The translations under genes were made by a program, and so were the position numbers. A model generated the notes under the pieces. That model was not told the DNA's origin and searched no databases. It saw only the letters and a list, made by a program, of their open reading frames with translations. A stretch of 64,000 bases of DNA from Maratus speciosus (Eukaryota; Arthropoda; Arachnida; Araneae; Salticidae). Of the stretch, positions 22,019 to 32,571 are shown in pieces (positions within the stretch are counted from its first letter, which is position 1; every line of letters begins with the position of its first letter). Location: NCBI GenBank assembly GCA_963932465.1, contig OZ010793.1, forward strand, positions 255,947,333-256,011,332, read 5' to 3'.

Positions 22019-23110
22019 AAAATTTTAACTGCGCATGAGCAAACTGTTTATTTCCGCCGTGGGTTGCTCGCGCTGCTGCATAGTGTACATTTAGAGAACT
22101 GGGACCACTCATCTTAGTTTATTCCCCCACCACCATTTTAGTTCTGGTTTTCACTGCCAAGGAGCACTGAAATTTCCTGTATTGACATATATTGCCTTCA
22201 GTTCCCATTTTCGACATGTTTTTGGTGGATGAGGCTTCTCTTGAGGGTTTTAGCTACCCTCATCTATTCTTGGAACCTGCAACGAGATCTCAAAGGTTTC
22301 AAGAGGTGATGCGAAGCAATTAATGCGAAACTAGTCGACTTATTGATAGCTAAGTTTTGCAATTACTGGTTTTAGCTTATTGGCGTGACAATCGATTGTA
22401 GAATATCTGGATAGTAGAATTTGGGAATTGATTTTTATCTTTATTTATTTTATACGGTGGCGATTTTTACTGACTGTGGAATTTTCAAGAATCGCCTAAC
22501 ACTAGCATGCATTGATACTCTTTGACTTTTTATTTTCTGTGAAAGCTTCCTTTTGTATGAGTCTCTTAATCCCTTGTTGTCTCATAATTTGATTACCGCA
22601 ACTCTCTATAATTTTCAGTATATTAAATCCCATGTATAAGAATAATTATAATGTTGATTTCGTGATAATGGCATTATCAATTAACTTGTACGATTCTCAT
22701 AAATATTACATTAATTATTGATGATTCTAACTGTACAGTTTATCTGAAAATGACCACTTGAGACATTCCTATAATTTTTGAACACATTTGTTACTGCAAG
22801 GAGAATTGAGAAAAACATGAAACTTTTATTTCTATCAAGTAAGTTTATTCTCTAAGTGTAGACATCAACTACAACTTTAAAACACAAAGAATTGAAACAT
22901 GCATAGAAATATTATAATTGATAACATTTTTTTTTTCTTAAAAGGCACATACTAAAATATACATAACACAAGCATTTCTTTTTTTTTTTAACTAGCTTCT
23001 TTGAGTTGAGATTTTTGAATTCCTATCAATTAATCAGAGACAGATCTGGGAAAAAAATATTGAGCAAATGCAAGCAGGAGCGAAAAGGACACAAAATAGT
23101 TGTTTAATAA
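22019..23110. other. No gene seen
   Basis: AT-rich, with poly-T runs at 22928-22937 and 22979-22989. The minus-strand frame 23034-23261 overlaps the end of the next element and is unsupported. Confidence 0.5.
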
Positions 23111-24788
23111 TAGAGGAGAAGGTCCAAATACCGGCTAGGGTCCAAATACCGGCTACTAGGTGTTCTGAGAACTGAGCGCAGCGCAGCCTAGCAGTGATAG
23201 GCAGAGTTTGTAACTTTAATTGAGAGAAGAAAGTTACGAAAAGTACGAATAGTAAATGCAAAAGTGTCGAATCTACGCAATCTAGTACATGAAAAGTTTT
23301 TCAGATGTGTGTTTCTTATTTTTTTTTAAATATACTGATCGTATATTGGCTTGAATTGTTGATTAAGTTATTTTCTAGACATATTTAGCTCACAATTGCT
23401 ACGCGCACATTATTGGTATTTTATTATATGAATGAGTAATACCGGTTTTAACTTAAACATAGCAGTGGTCCGAATACCGGCTACCTAGAATGGTCTAAAT
23501 ACCGGCTAGCCGGTATTTGTACCTCTCTCGGTTGCTCTGCTTGAAGGGAAGGAAAAAAAATAATTTAAATAGTTCCATAATTAATAAATTAATTTAAATG
23601 GCTCAGAAATAGTTCCAGTCCCATTTCGCAATATGACAAAAGCAATCATGGCCGTAATTCTTCAGGACCGACACTGGTTGCCAGATCAATTTCCAAAAAA
23701 GTGCTGTTGGACACTACAAAAGTGCCTGTAATAAATGTGAAGAGAAAGAAACAAAATGACGGAGTAAACCAGACGAAAGAGGTAGAAATTTGATTTTAAC
23801 CCTCTCGCTGCGCAATCCGAGATTTCCTCGGTCAACGTAAAAGTAGCAAAATTTGCGCAACCCGAGATTTCCTCGAGGATGCATTTTTTCCGTCTAATTA
23901 ACCCTCCTTGATTATTCCCACCAGTTATTTTTTTATTGTAAATTTTGCCTTATTTAATCGGAGCATTTTCCCGGTTAAATTAGACAAAAAGTTTTCTTTT
24001 GAAAAACCGGTGACAAAAGAATAAAAATTCTTAAAAGACGCTCGTCACGAAGGGGTTAAATACGCAATTTTTGAAGCTATTTTGATAAAATAATTACGCA
24101 GCGAGAGGGTTAAAAGTGAAAAAGGAAAATATCCAACAGAGGAAAATGATAAATTTGTGTCCTCTGCACGGGTGCTTTCTCTGTGTACAAGAATGGGGGA
24201 GGGGATTCTGGGTTCAATGTTAAGAATGCAATTATGTGGGCTGATAGGGACTATACCGACGCAGAGAGTGATATTATGTTTTTGATTTTTTTCAGATAAA
24301 ATAATTCTCATTTCAATCAGCAATCTTTTTTTTTTTTGTTTTACACGTTAAAAAACAAAATTAGAAACATAATGGGAAGAAGACTGTGAGAGATGGTCAT
24401 AAAGAATTTTAGAAATTTGATAAAAATACTTACTTATTAAAAATTGCGTATTTTTTCTGTGCGTAAGAAATGTTATTAATCAATACTATTTTTTAAAATA
24501 ATATTCTTATTGCTTAATAATTGTCATTAGCTCTATTTGTGTGATCTTTTGGAAAAAAACTTAGGCAGCCGGTATTTAGACCCCATTTTAAAAACTCAAA
24601 ATTTGAAGACTTTCGGAATTTAGCTTTTTATAAACAGAAAACGCCTTTTAAACTAATTTTTTTCCCTCTAAACAGGTGTAAAACGTATCAAGGTACCCTG
24701 CTGTCGCTTTTTATTTTATTAATTTTGAAAATTGTATGATCTAGATTGAAAACAAAAGTGGTAGCCGGTATTTGGACCTTTTCCTCTA
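23111..24788. mobile_element. 1.7-kb element with CCAAATACCGGCTA subterminal repeats
   Basis: The inverted ends read TAGAGGAGAAGG / CCTTTTCCTCTA, each followed inward by GTCCAAATACCGGCTA. ATAA directly flanks both ends and may be the target duplication. The 14-bp motif, in exact or one-to-two-base variant form, recurs at ~23125, 23141, 23470, 23494, 23505 (inverted), 24570 (inverted) and 24765 (inverted). A TTAA MITE is nested at 23800-24109. No transposase frame was seen. Confidence 0.75.
23800..24109. mobile_element. TTAA MITE (piggyBac-like), 310 bp
   Basis: Flanked by TTAA on both sides (23796-23799, 24110-24113), with ends CCCTCTCGCTGCG / CGCAGCGAGAGGG. Its right half (ACCAGTTATT..GAAAAACCGGTG..CTCGTCACGAAGG) is related to the TTAA MITE at 31434-31630, so it may be a composite. 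Confidence 0.9.
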
Positions 24789-24790
24789 AT

Positions 24791-25743
24791 AAATCCGTTA
24801 TAAACTGTTAATGTGGAGACCAGTGGCGTAGCGCGGTAAATTCAGAAGATGGTCGAAGAAATGATTTTCGCACGGAGCACCAAAATACCCCACATTATAG
24901 ATATTTCCGATATTTTGCTTATTAATGGTCACTCCTCTGAATTTTCACAGCCCCCCCCCCCCCCCTTCCTAGTGATGCAGAAAACCCTACTGTTGGAAAA
25001 ATTCGGATCTCAACTACGCTGAAAATATTTACGAAAAATTGTTTTGTTTTTCAATGAACTTTTTTCATTCAATGCTTTTATATCATGATTGCAAGTTTTT
25101 AAGGTTTGATGTTCTAATTCGAGTATTTACGAAAACTTTAGGGAGAAAAGTGACTGTCTGCTTAAGAATAACTATAAGAACACTTCTGTTCATGAAATTG
25201 AGACAGTTTACTGCGATGAAAACGAAAAAATTTACAATACTAACTCTGAATTGAGATGAAGCTCATGTTACAAACATTTTCAACCATCGTATAATTCTAT
25301 GGAAATTAGAATTTCTTTCTCTTCAAAATTTTATAGAATATTACAGCCTTAAGTAAATTTATAATTATTTGGAAGCTAACACACAAAATTAATATTTGGC
25401 ATAAAATTGTTTCGTGACTATCTCTATATATATTACGCTATCATACGTGGCACATAAATCGCGATTATTTGTTGATTGTTTAACGGCAATGCCGAATGAA
25501 ACGCATCTCAATGGTTATTAAACAGCATTTAATGCATCTCCACACTTATAAGGGGGGTTACCATAGATGGAACCCTGTTCTGTCGCCAAGTTTGTCGCCA
25601 ACTTGGCGAAATATCGCCAAATTTGGCGACCAAAATTAGCTGCCAAATTGGCGATATCGCTAATATTTCGCCAAATTCCTATAGACTTCCCTTGTAACCC
25701 AATAGGGTTTACTTGCTTACAGGAAATAAAAAATTGGGATATT
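24791..25743. other. No gene; short palindromic GGCGA sequence near the end
   Basis: Mostly AT-rich, with a C-run at 24951-24965. At 25593-25680 words such as TTGGCGA and TCGCCAA alternate in both orientations, giving a hairpin-prone stretch and open frames on both strands. Confidence 0.5.
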
Positions 25744-25747
25744 TTAA

Positions 25748-25951
25748 CCCCTTGAGGGGCAAGCAATTACGTTTGTGAAATGCTGAATTCCCACCGGAAT
25801 CTTTGAAAAATTCTATTTCAAAATAAGTAAAAGCAATTTTACGGCTTTTTTTCCACCAAAGTTAGAAAAGTAAAAATTAATAAAATTTTTCTGGTGTAAA
25901 ACTTCATTAATCGTAGGTGGTATATAATATATACCGGTGCCCCTCAAGGGG
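25748..25951. mobile_element. TTAA MITE (piggyBac-like), 204 bp
   Basis: The ends CCCCTTGAGGGGCA / TGCCCCTCAAGGGG lie directly inside TTAA on both sides (25744-25747, 25952-25955). Each end is itself palindromic (CCCCTTGAGGGG). No coding capacity. Confidence 0.92.
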
Positions 25952-25955
25952 TTAA

Positions 25956-26392
25956 TGTAACAAAAACTAATATTAGCTTAAGGGATTATATTAATTATAT
26001 TTAAGGGAGTCCTAGTAAATTAAATTATGAATAAAAGTAACATGATACAATGCTTAGCATGCTTTCCCAAACATAAATTTTGAGGGAGACCAAACTGGTC
26101 GCCAAGGGCGGCTAGTTAATTTAAAAACCACGTATTATAATTATTTGCAAATAAACCAATGACTATATTTTTTGTTTTCACTCACGAAAAATCTAAATAA
26201 GAGAAAACAAATAAAAAATACTTTAAAAGATTTGTATATAAAATATTCTCTCTATCAGTATCCGTACATCCTATGGAAAAGCGTTGCAGTTTCTACTTAA
26301 TTAATTTTAATCGAAAAAACTTAGACTGATTGAAATAGAACAGTGTCTCTGCTATAAAATTACATCAGGATTTCAAATTACTGACATTTGTT
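25956..26392. other. No gene seen
   Basis: AT-rich spacer without structure I can identify. Confidence 0.5.
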
Positions 26393-26604
26393 GATCCACT
26401 CAACGTCAGCTATAGACAATGCCTATGAGCTCGATTTCGACGTCATGGAAGATCGGCAGATCATAAATTGGACCCTATTCTTGCGGCGTTTTTGTGACGT
26501 AACAGTGACAAGAATAGGGTACAATGAATGATCCGCTGATGACCGATCTGTCGCGACGTCGAAATCGAATTCGTTGGCATTATCTATATGTGGCGTTGAT
26601 CCAC
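26393..26604. mobile_element. Palindromic MITE, CAACG / TATAGACAATGCC ends, copy 1
   Basis: The two halves are near reverse complements: CTATAGACAATGCC, TCGATTTCGACGTC, GATCGG, then ACCCTATTCTTG near the centre. A second, interrupted copy is at 30273-30654. Confidence 0.85.
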
Positions 26605-27666
26605 AACATTTAATCCTGATAAGTCTCGGGATAAAATGCCTTAATGAAAGTTTCGTCGAAGCTTACACTTTATGTTATTTTGTTTTAATTTCAGCTAGTT
26701 TTCAAATAAGAAATGTAAATCAGAAGAGACATTTTAAAGGAATCTTATTCATATAATATTACACGTGAAAATTATTTAAAACGCCATTGATTAATTACTA
26801 TACTGCCCAATTGATATGATTGTACTGACCAATTTAATTTATAGAACTCTATATTATCTGTTACAGTGGCTCACATTTGTTTTTGGACATATGTTTTTGA
26901 AACTTACTTATAAAAAACCTCCTCTAAATATTAAAGGATCTACTTAAAAAAAATTCCTTTTCTCTAATAAAACCTACATATTGTAATGAAAATAAAATCA
27001 AAACTTTTTTTTCAAAAAATTAATTTACCGAGAAAGTATTAAAAACAATCTCACATAAGTAATTGGACACTTTAAACATTCAACAAATGTAAATAAAAAT
27101 ATGAAAATAATCAAACATTTTAATACTTTGTTGGATATATTTTAGCTGAAATTACACTTTTAATACGTTTCGTTATGGATGCAACTAGTTTTTTTGTGTA
27201 AGAATGTTCAATTTTGTTCTATTCATCTGTTGATACTTTTTTAAGTTGTTCTTTCGACGAAATATCGTGTTTTCTTGTCCTTTTCTCCAGTTTATGCCAC
27301 ACATTTTCAATTGAGTTTAAATCTGGAGAATATGGTGGAGTCTTGCTAACTTTGGGACAGTTTTACAGCAGCCATAAATGAACATTTAGGGCTGTGTGTT
27401 TGGTATCATTATCTCGATACAAGTTGAGTGCGTTTTGAATTCCAAGTTTTTGGGCAAATATTTTCATGTTTTCTTTCAGGATATTTGTATACTTATATTG
27501 GTCCATACTATTTTCAATGAAAACTAAATTTCTCATACCAGAAGCAGCAAAACATCTCCAAACCATTAGCCTCCACCTTCGTGTTTGACTGTTGGCAAGA
27601 GATTTTTCGGATTGAGCTCTTCGTTGTGCCTTTCTCCACACAGTTATTCGCCCATCAGGTCAAACC

Positions 27667-28379
27667 CAGATAGCATGAACAGCAGCAAGTTTGATTTTTT
27701 CTGATATTATATTGCCGTAACAAATTTGAATTGAGAAATTTACAGCAAATTTCCTGCAAGGTATACCATCCCCCACTTGCATGAGTAGTTTGTTGTGAAA
27801 CTGGTGGCAAGACTGTCTTTAATTCACGAAAGTGACAAAATCAAAAAATCCCTCTATTGAGATAATAGATAATCAGCACATACGCAGAAATTGCAAAATT
27901 TTTATTCGATTGGCACCGCTTTTTCTGAACGCTATACTTATCAATTACCAAAAAAGGCTCGTATTGAAAAGTACAAATATTACCTTAACTTGTTTATGGT
28001 GATGAAAACGATGCATGTACCTTCTGACGATGTGTTCGCATCAATAGACATGATCAGGTCTATTGACCCCCCCCCCCCCGAAGGGGTTAAGCGTATAGTG
28101 TAACAGGTGTAAACAGATAGTGGGGCATAGAAAGATTATAACTTTGCAGTATTTTTGATTACTTGTTTGCCGTTAGTTTGCAATAAATTTGATACAGCAT
28201 GAATTTAACTTGCACGACAAGTTAGCTGCAAGTTCAAAGTGTGGTGACTTCGGCGTTTGCATTATCTTGTTGCAGTCTTGTTATGAACTTTCAGTCTTGT
28301 CATGCTGAGCTTGCTGCAACTTTGCAGGTTTTCAAAGCAAGACTGCTGCAAATTTTCTGCTAATTAAAAATGCTATCTG
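27667..28379. mobile_element. 0.7-kb CAGATAGCA element, copy 2, inside Tc1
   Basis: The ends CAGATAGCAT / TGCTATCTG form inverted repeats. It splits the Tc1 transposase between its first and second catalytic Asp. The sequence closely follows the copies at 18942 and 28472. A C-run (28070-28078) is unique to this copy. Confidence 0.93.
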
Positions 28380-28471
28380 AGAATATGTTAAATTTTGATT
28401 CATCCACAAATATGATGTTTTCCGAAAACGATAAATCTTTGTCTACCATGGATTTTATAAAATCCAGACCC

Positions 28472-29201
28472 CAGATAGCATGAACATTAGTAGCAAGTTT
28501 GATTTTTTCTGACATTATCTTGCTTGTTTTTCTGACATTTATCTTGAGAAATTTGAATTAAGAAACTCTCAGCAAATTTCCCGCAAGGTATACTATCCCC
28601 TACTTACATGACTAGTTTGTTGTGAAACTGATGGCAAGACTGTCTTTAATTCACGAAAGTGACGAAAGCAAAAAATCCCTCTGTTGAGAGAATAGACAAT
28701 CAGCACATATGCAGAAATTGCAGAAATTTTATTCGGTTGGCACCGCTTTATCTAAAAGCTATACTTATCAAATACCAAAAAAAGGCTCGTATTGAAAAGT
28801 ACAAATATTTCCTTAACTTGTTTATGGTGATGAAAACGATGCATACACCTTCTGATTGTGTGTTCGCATCAATAGACCTGATCAGGTCTATGGACCTCTA
28901 TGAAGGAGTTAAACTTATAGTGTAACAGTTGTAAACAGATAGTGGGGCATAGAAAGATTATAACTTTGCAGTATTTTTGATTACTTGTTTGCCGTTAGTT
29001 TGCAATAAATTTGATATAGCATGAATTTAACTTGCACGACAAGTTAGCTGCAAGTTCAAAGGGTGGTGACTTCGGCGTTTGCGTTATCTTGCTGCAGTCT
29101 TGTTATGAGCTTTCAGCCTTGTCATGCTGAGCTTGTTGCAACGTTGCAGCTTTTCAAAGGAAGACTGCTGCAAATTTTCTGAAAATTAAAAATGCTATCT
29201 G
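28472..29201. mobile_element. 0.7-kb CAGATAGCA element, copy 3, inside Tc1
   Basis: Same orientation as copy 2 and only 92 bp away from it, the gap being Tc1 coding sequence. The ends CCCAGATAGCA / TGCTATCTGGG are intact. It has short internal duplications relative to the others (TTGCTTGTTTTTCTGACATT region near 28522). Confidence 0.93.
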
Positions 29202-30272
29202 GGACGTAACTTTCTTGCTCTTTCATTAACGAAAGATTTTCTTCTGGAAACTACTGTTTTACCCATAAGATCTGATAACTCGTCTAACAGTTTCAGGGTT
29301 TACTTTTATTGCAAATCTGTTTTCTAATTCTATTGTAAGTTTCACTGCATTAATTCTTGAATTTTTCTTGATTTTATGCATAATACACCTTCGATTCCTG
29401 AGAGTTAGCTTGTGAGAATCTCCTGATTTTAATATTTTTTCAACAGTTCCACGTAGTTTCCATTCTTTTATAATAGCAAAAACAGTTGAATGACTTACTT
29501 TAACAAGTTTTGTGATAGTGCTGATGCTTTTCCCATCTTTAAAATGTTCTATGATTAAATTACGAATGGAATTTGTTGTAACTTTGTAGCGTCCAGCCAT
29601 GTTCGCAAATATAGAAATGTAAACAAATTTAGATGAGTTAGTAGTAATTTCAAAGGCAGACGATAATATTTAACATATATTTGCACTTATAATGAAAATA
29701 AATAACAAAAAATATCACATGTCAAAAAAATTAGTAAGGCTTACAAGTGACCAATTACTTATGTGAGATTGTTTTTAACAGTTTCTCGGTAAATTAATTT
29801 TTTGAAAAAAAAAGTTTCGAATTTATTTTTCTTACAATATGCAGGTTTTATTATAGGGAAAATAACGCTTATATGAAATTTTTTTTTAAGTAGATCCTTT
29901 AATATTTTGATGATGTTTTTTATAAGTAAGTTTCAAAAACACGAGTGCCCCAAAACAAATGCGAGCCACTGTATTCTAAAAAAAAATTTCTTATTCTGAA
30001 ATATTTACATCGTTCTAAAATACTACAATACATAGATTGGGCTCACGTTTAAAAATAACAAAATATTAAATATTTTTTAATACTCTATTAATAAAGAAAA
30101 TTAAATGGGTAAAAATACCAATAAAATAATAATAATCTTCCATTGTTTTTCTTAAAGAAAAAAGACACGCCAGAAAACACGGAGTTCAGATATCGATGGA
30201 GATAAAGTGTTTTGATAAAGTGTTGCATGACCTTAAAAATGCAACCCTGAAATCTGTTGAAATCGGGCAAAA

Positions 30273-30654
30273 TTCAGCCAACGCCACCTATAGACAATGC
30301 CAACGAGCTGGATTTCAGCATCACGGCAGATCGGCCATCTGCGGATCATTCATTGGACCCTATTCTTGTGACTGTTACGTCACAAGGAACGCCACAAGAA
30401 TAGTCCAGTGAATGATCAGCTATATTCCCTATAGGAAAATTTGGCTTTTCAAGGACAAACGTCTTCCTTTCATTATCCTTTCTTTGGTCACTCCTCGGCC
30501 CTTATCTTAGGTTAGTAACTATGGTAAAGAATGGAAAATGAAAAGAGGATGTTTGTCCTTGAAAAGCCGATTTTTCCTACAGGGAGTCTTGTGTGATCTG
30601 CCTACACGTCGAAATCTAGCTTGTAGGCACTGTCTATAGGTGGCGTTGATTCAG
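30273..30654. mobile_element. Palindromic MITE, copy 2, split by another palindromic MITE
   Basis: Same family as 26393-26604: CAACGCCACCTATAGACAATG on the left and its complement near 30640 on the right. The palindrome centre is displaced by an insertion at 30427-30584. Confidence 0.85.
30427..30584. mobile_element. Nested palindromic MITE, CCCTATAGG ends
   Basis: The inverted ends CCCTATAGGAAAA..GGCTTTTCAAGGACAAAC pair with the right side ending TTTTTCCTACAGGG. It sits between GATCAGC and the right arm of the host MITE. Confidence 0.8.
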
Positions 30655-30656
30655 TC

Positions 30657-31433
30657 CAAATACTTGCGGCTCTATAGAGTCTGTGAGAGGCTCGCTTTGA
30701 AAACTTTCCCCCGTCCAATGAAAGTCAGTCATTGTTCCACGTGCTTGTATTGTTTAGGCCGAATGAGTGTGTTTAAATTTGAGCGATATAATCGATTTTA
30801 TATTGCAAACCGTTTTGACGGTTTACTCCATCTCTATTGTATTAGAACTCTGTGGTCAATAAAAAGACAAATAATCGCAGAAAAAGATAGCAGCTTGCTG
30901 TCATATGGCTACTCACTGTTCAGTATACAGGCATCCCACTTCATTCAGAATGCCAATCCATCTACTTTTCGAGCACGTGCACCAGACGACTAAAATTTAT
31001 TATTCCTATATGGATTACACGCTGGAAATCCCAGCGTTTCGCCGAGCTTTGCGTTTCTGTTTTTCTGTCTAACAAGATATTGATTCGTGAGAGTATGGTC
31101 TCCCATTTTCATTGATACTGAGAAACGCAGTACTAAATGAGTTTCATTTTACGCTATTTTTTTAAATAATGATTTATTAAAGTACTTTTTCATTTATGTA
31201 AAGATAATCGTTTGAGTTTCTTTCAATTACAGCTTATGCGTGAATTTATTGAGGCAGATGCCACGCATACAAGCATCCCCCGCGCTACGCTACTGGTAGT
31301 GGTGCTAAAAATATTTCGCTCAGTGCGTAGTGATTACTAAGACAACTCAACTCTATGAATAGTAATTAAGGACAATAAAATAAGTATTTATTTCGAAACA
31401 AATAATATACCTCTAATAAAATGTTTAATTTAA
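30657..31433. other. No supported gene
   Basis: A 117-codon plus-strand frame (30640-30993) starts inside the MITE end and has no recognisable domain or splice context. I treat it as chance. The rest is AT-rich. Confidence 0.45.
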
Positions 31434-31630
31434 CCTCTTGGGGACGAGCGAACGGTATAAGTGCAAATAGAGGTGTTCAGAATCGTTCATAATTCTCACC
31501 AGTCATTTATTATTGTAAAGTTTACCTTATTTAATCAGAGCATTTTCGCGATTCAACTTAGAGAAAATTTTCTTGAAAAACCGGTGGTAAAAGATTAAAA
31601 ATTAAGCAAAGTGCTCTCGTCACGAAGGTG
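31434..31630. mobile_element. TTAA MITE (piggyBac-like), 197 bp
   Basis: TTAA on both sides (31430-31433, 31631-31634), with ends CCTCTTGGGGACGAGCG / CTCTCGTCACGAAGGTG. Its interior (CACCAGTCATTTATTATTG, AAAAACCGGTGG) matches the right half of 23800-24109. Confidence 0.85.
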
Positions 31631-31767
31631 TTAATACTAATTTAAAGCATAGATTACTTTCATGAGCATTTTATAAAAGCTTTAAAACTTATTCTTTGAT
31701 GCATTTTCTGGTACATCTATTTTAATATTCGAAACATCTTCGGACACTTCTTGTTGCTTGAGTACCA

Positions 31768-32189
31768 TTACTTTTTTGAATAGGCTCGAAATTCACGCCT
31801 TTCTGAAAAACACGCACCGTCATTTCTTACATACAAATTTCTCTGGATAGACGCTGCAGCAATTTCCCTTCCTGACGCAAGTTGCCTTCTGCCTTGAGGT
31901 GGAGACAATCGGGAAAAAGCAGCAACAATATCAGGGGATATTTCTCTGGCTTGAATCCTTGACGAATAAGAAGCCCCTGACATAGGAGGCTCTGGCTCTG
32001 ACTCTGACCCTGACTCTGATTCTGACTCTGACTCTGATTCTTTGTCTTGAATTACTGGTGAATAAGAAGTTGTTGAAACAAGGGATCGATTCCTGGATCG
32101 GTTGTTTTTTCGCTTGTTTCCAGAATAGGATGTTCTGGCTCCATGCTTATTTCTTCGATATTCTTCTAATAATCTTTTGTGTCTTACTC
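31768..32189 (-). CDS. Probable host-gene exon, Ser-Glu-rich then basic
   Basis: A minus-strand exon opening right after a strong splice acceptor (TTCGTTTCTTTCAG, AG at 32191-32190) with AT-rich intron upstream. It enters in phase 1 and stays open for ~140 codons. The start is basic (HKRLLEEYRRNKHG, NKRKNNRSRNRS). It then has a SESESESESGSESEPEP run (minisatellite-like GACTCT units), and then a complex part with REISPDIVAAFSRLSPPQGR and GREIAAASIQRNLYVRND. It reaches a TAA near 31768 after AYSKK. It may be the last exon, or splice earlier at one of several GT sites (31817, or the GTATGT/GTAAGA just before it). I do not recognise the protein. The domain texture and the acceptor argue for a real cellular gene. 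Confidence 0.65.
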
Positions 32190-32571
32190 CTGAAAGAAAC
32201 GAATTAATTAATTTAATTACTATTAGTATGTAAAATTAATGAGAAGAATTCAATCAAAAGCATTTAGCAAAGCATCAAAAGCAGCATATTAGGTAGCTGT
32301 ATATTGAAAATTTAATTGTACATTGAATGGCAACAGTGAGAAAGAGAGGTAAACATGGGGAATTTTCAAGGTGGTGTCATGTCCTGAAGTGATGTATTTT
32401 GGTATGTTATTTAAAATGTTATGATACGTAAAATAAAGTATCTTTAGGTTAATAGTACTAGTGATGTCATAAGAAGAATATTAAAACATTGTGTCAGGAA
32501 TGAAAAAGTAGAATTTGTGAGTAAAAATTTTTACAGTTATTTGAAGTTTGAAACATTGCTAAGCCCTAATA
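32190..32571. other. Probable intron, no other feature
   Basis: AT-rich sequence upstream (minus strand) of the splice acceptor. A CTAAT branch-like word lies ~30 bp before the exon. No further exon was identified to the right. Confidence 0.45.

Larger units (their letters stand above)
27120..29600 (-). pseudogene. Tc1-family (DDE) transposase, interrupted
   Basis: It starts with a Met at 29600. The first ~110 residues are a paired-like DNA-binding region with two helix-turn-helix units, including SISTITKLVKVSHSTVFAII. After the insertion at 28472-29201 comes the first catalytic Asp (VDESKFNIF). The second insertion (27667-28379) lies right after this segment. The second Asp is in LYRDNDTKHTA, followed by an in-frame TAA at 27363-27365. 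The catalytic Glu is in PDLNSIENVW, and one more in-frame TAG precedes the end at ~27120. All three acidic residues are still present, so loss of function comes from insertions and stops. It would cut and paste the element at TA sites. Confidence 0.9.
26864..29971 (-). mobile_element. Tc1-like transposon carrying two copies of a 0.7-kb element
   Basis: The inverted ends CAGTGGCTC..CATTTGTTTT, continuing to TTTTGAAACTTACTTATAA, are flanked by TA on both sides (26862-26863, 29972-29973). The 3.1-kb span includes two ~0.7-kb CAGATAGCA insertions; without them it would be ~1.65 kb, normal for Tc1. The transposase reads on the minus strand and is broken. Confidence 0.93.

Noticed and set aside
30640..30993. 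117-codon plus-strand frame
   Set aside because: It begins inside a MITE end, has no domain I recognise and no splice or polyadenylation context. It cannot be excluded by eye but is not supported.
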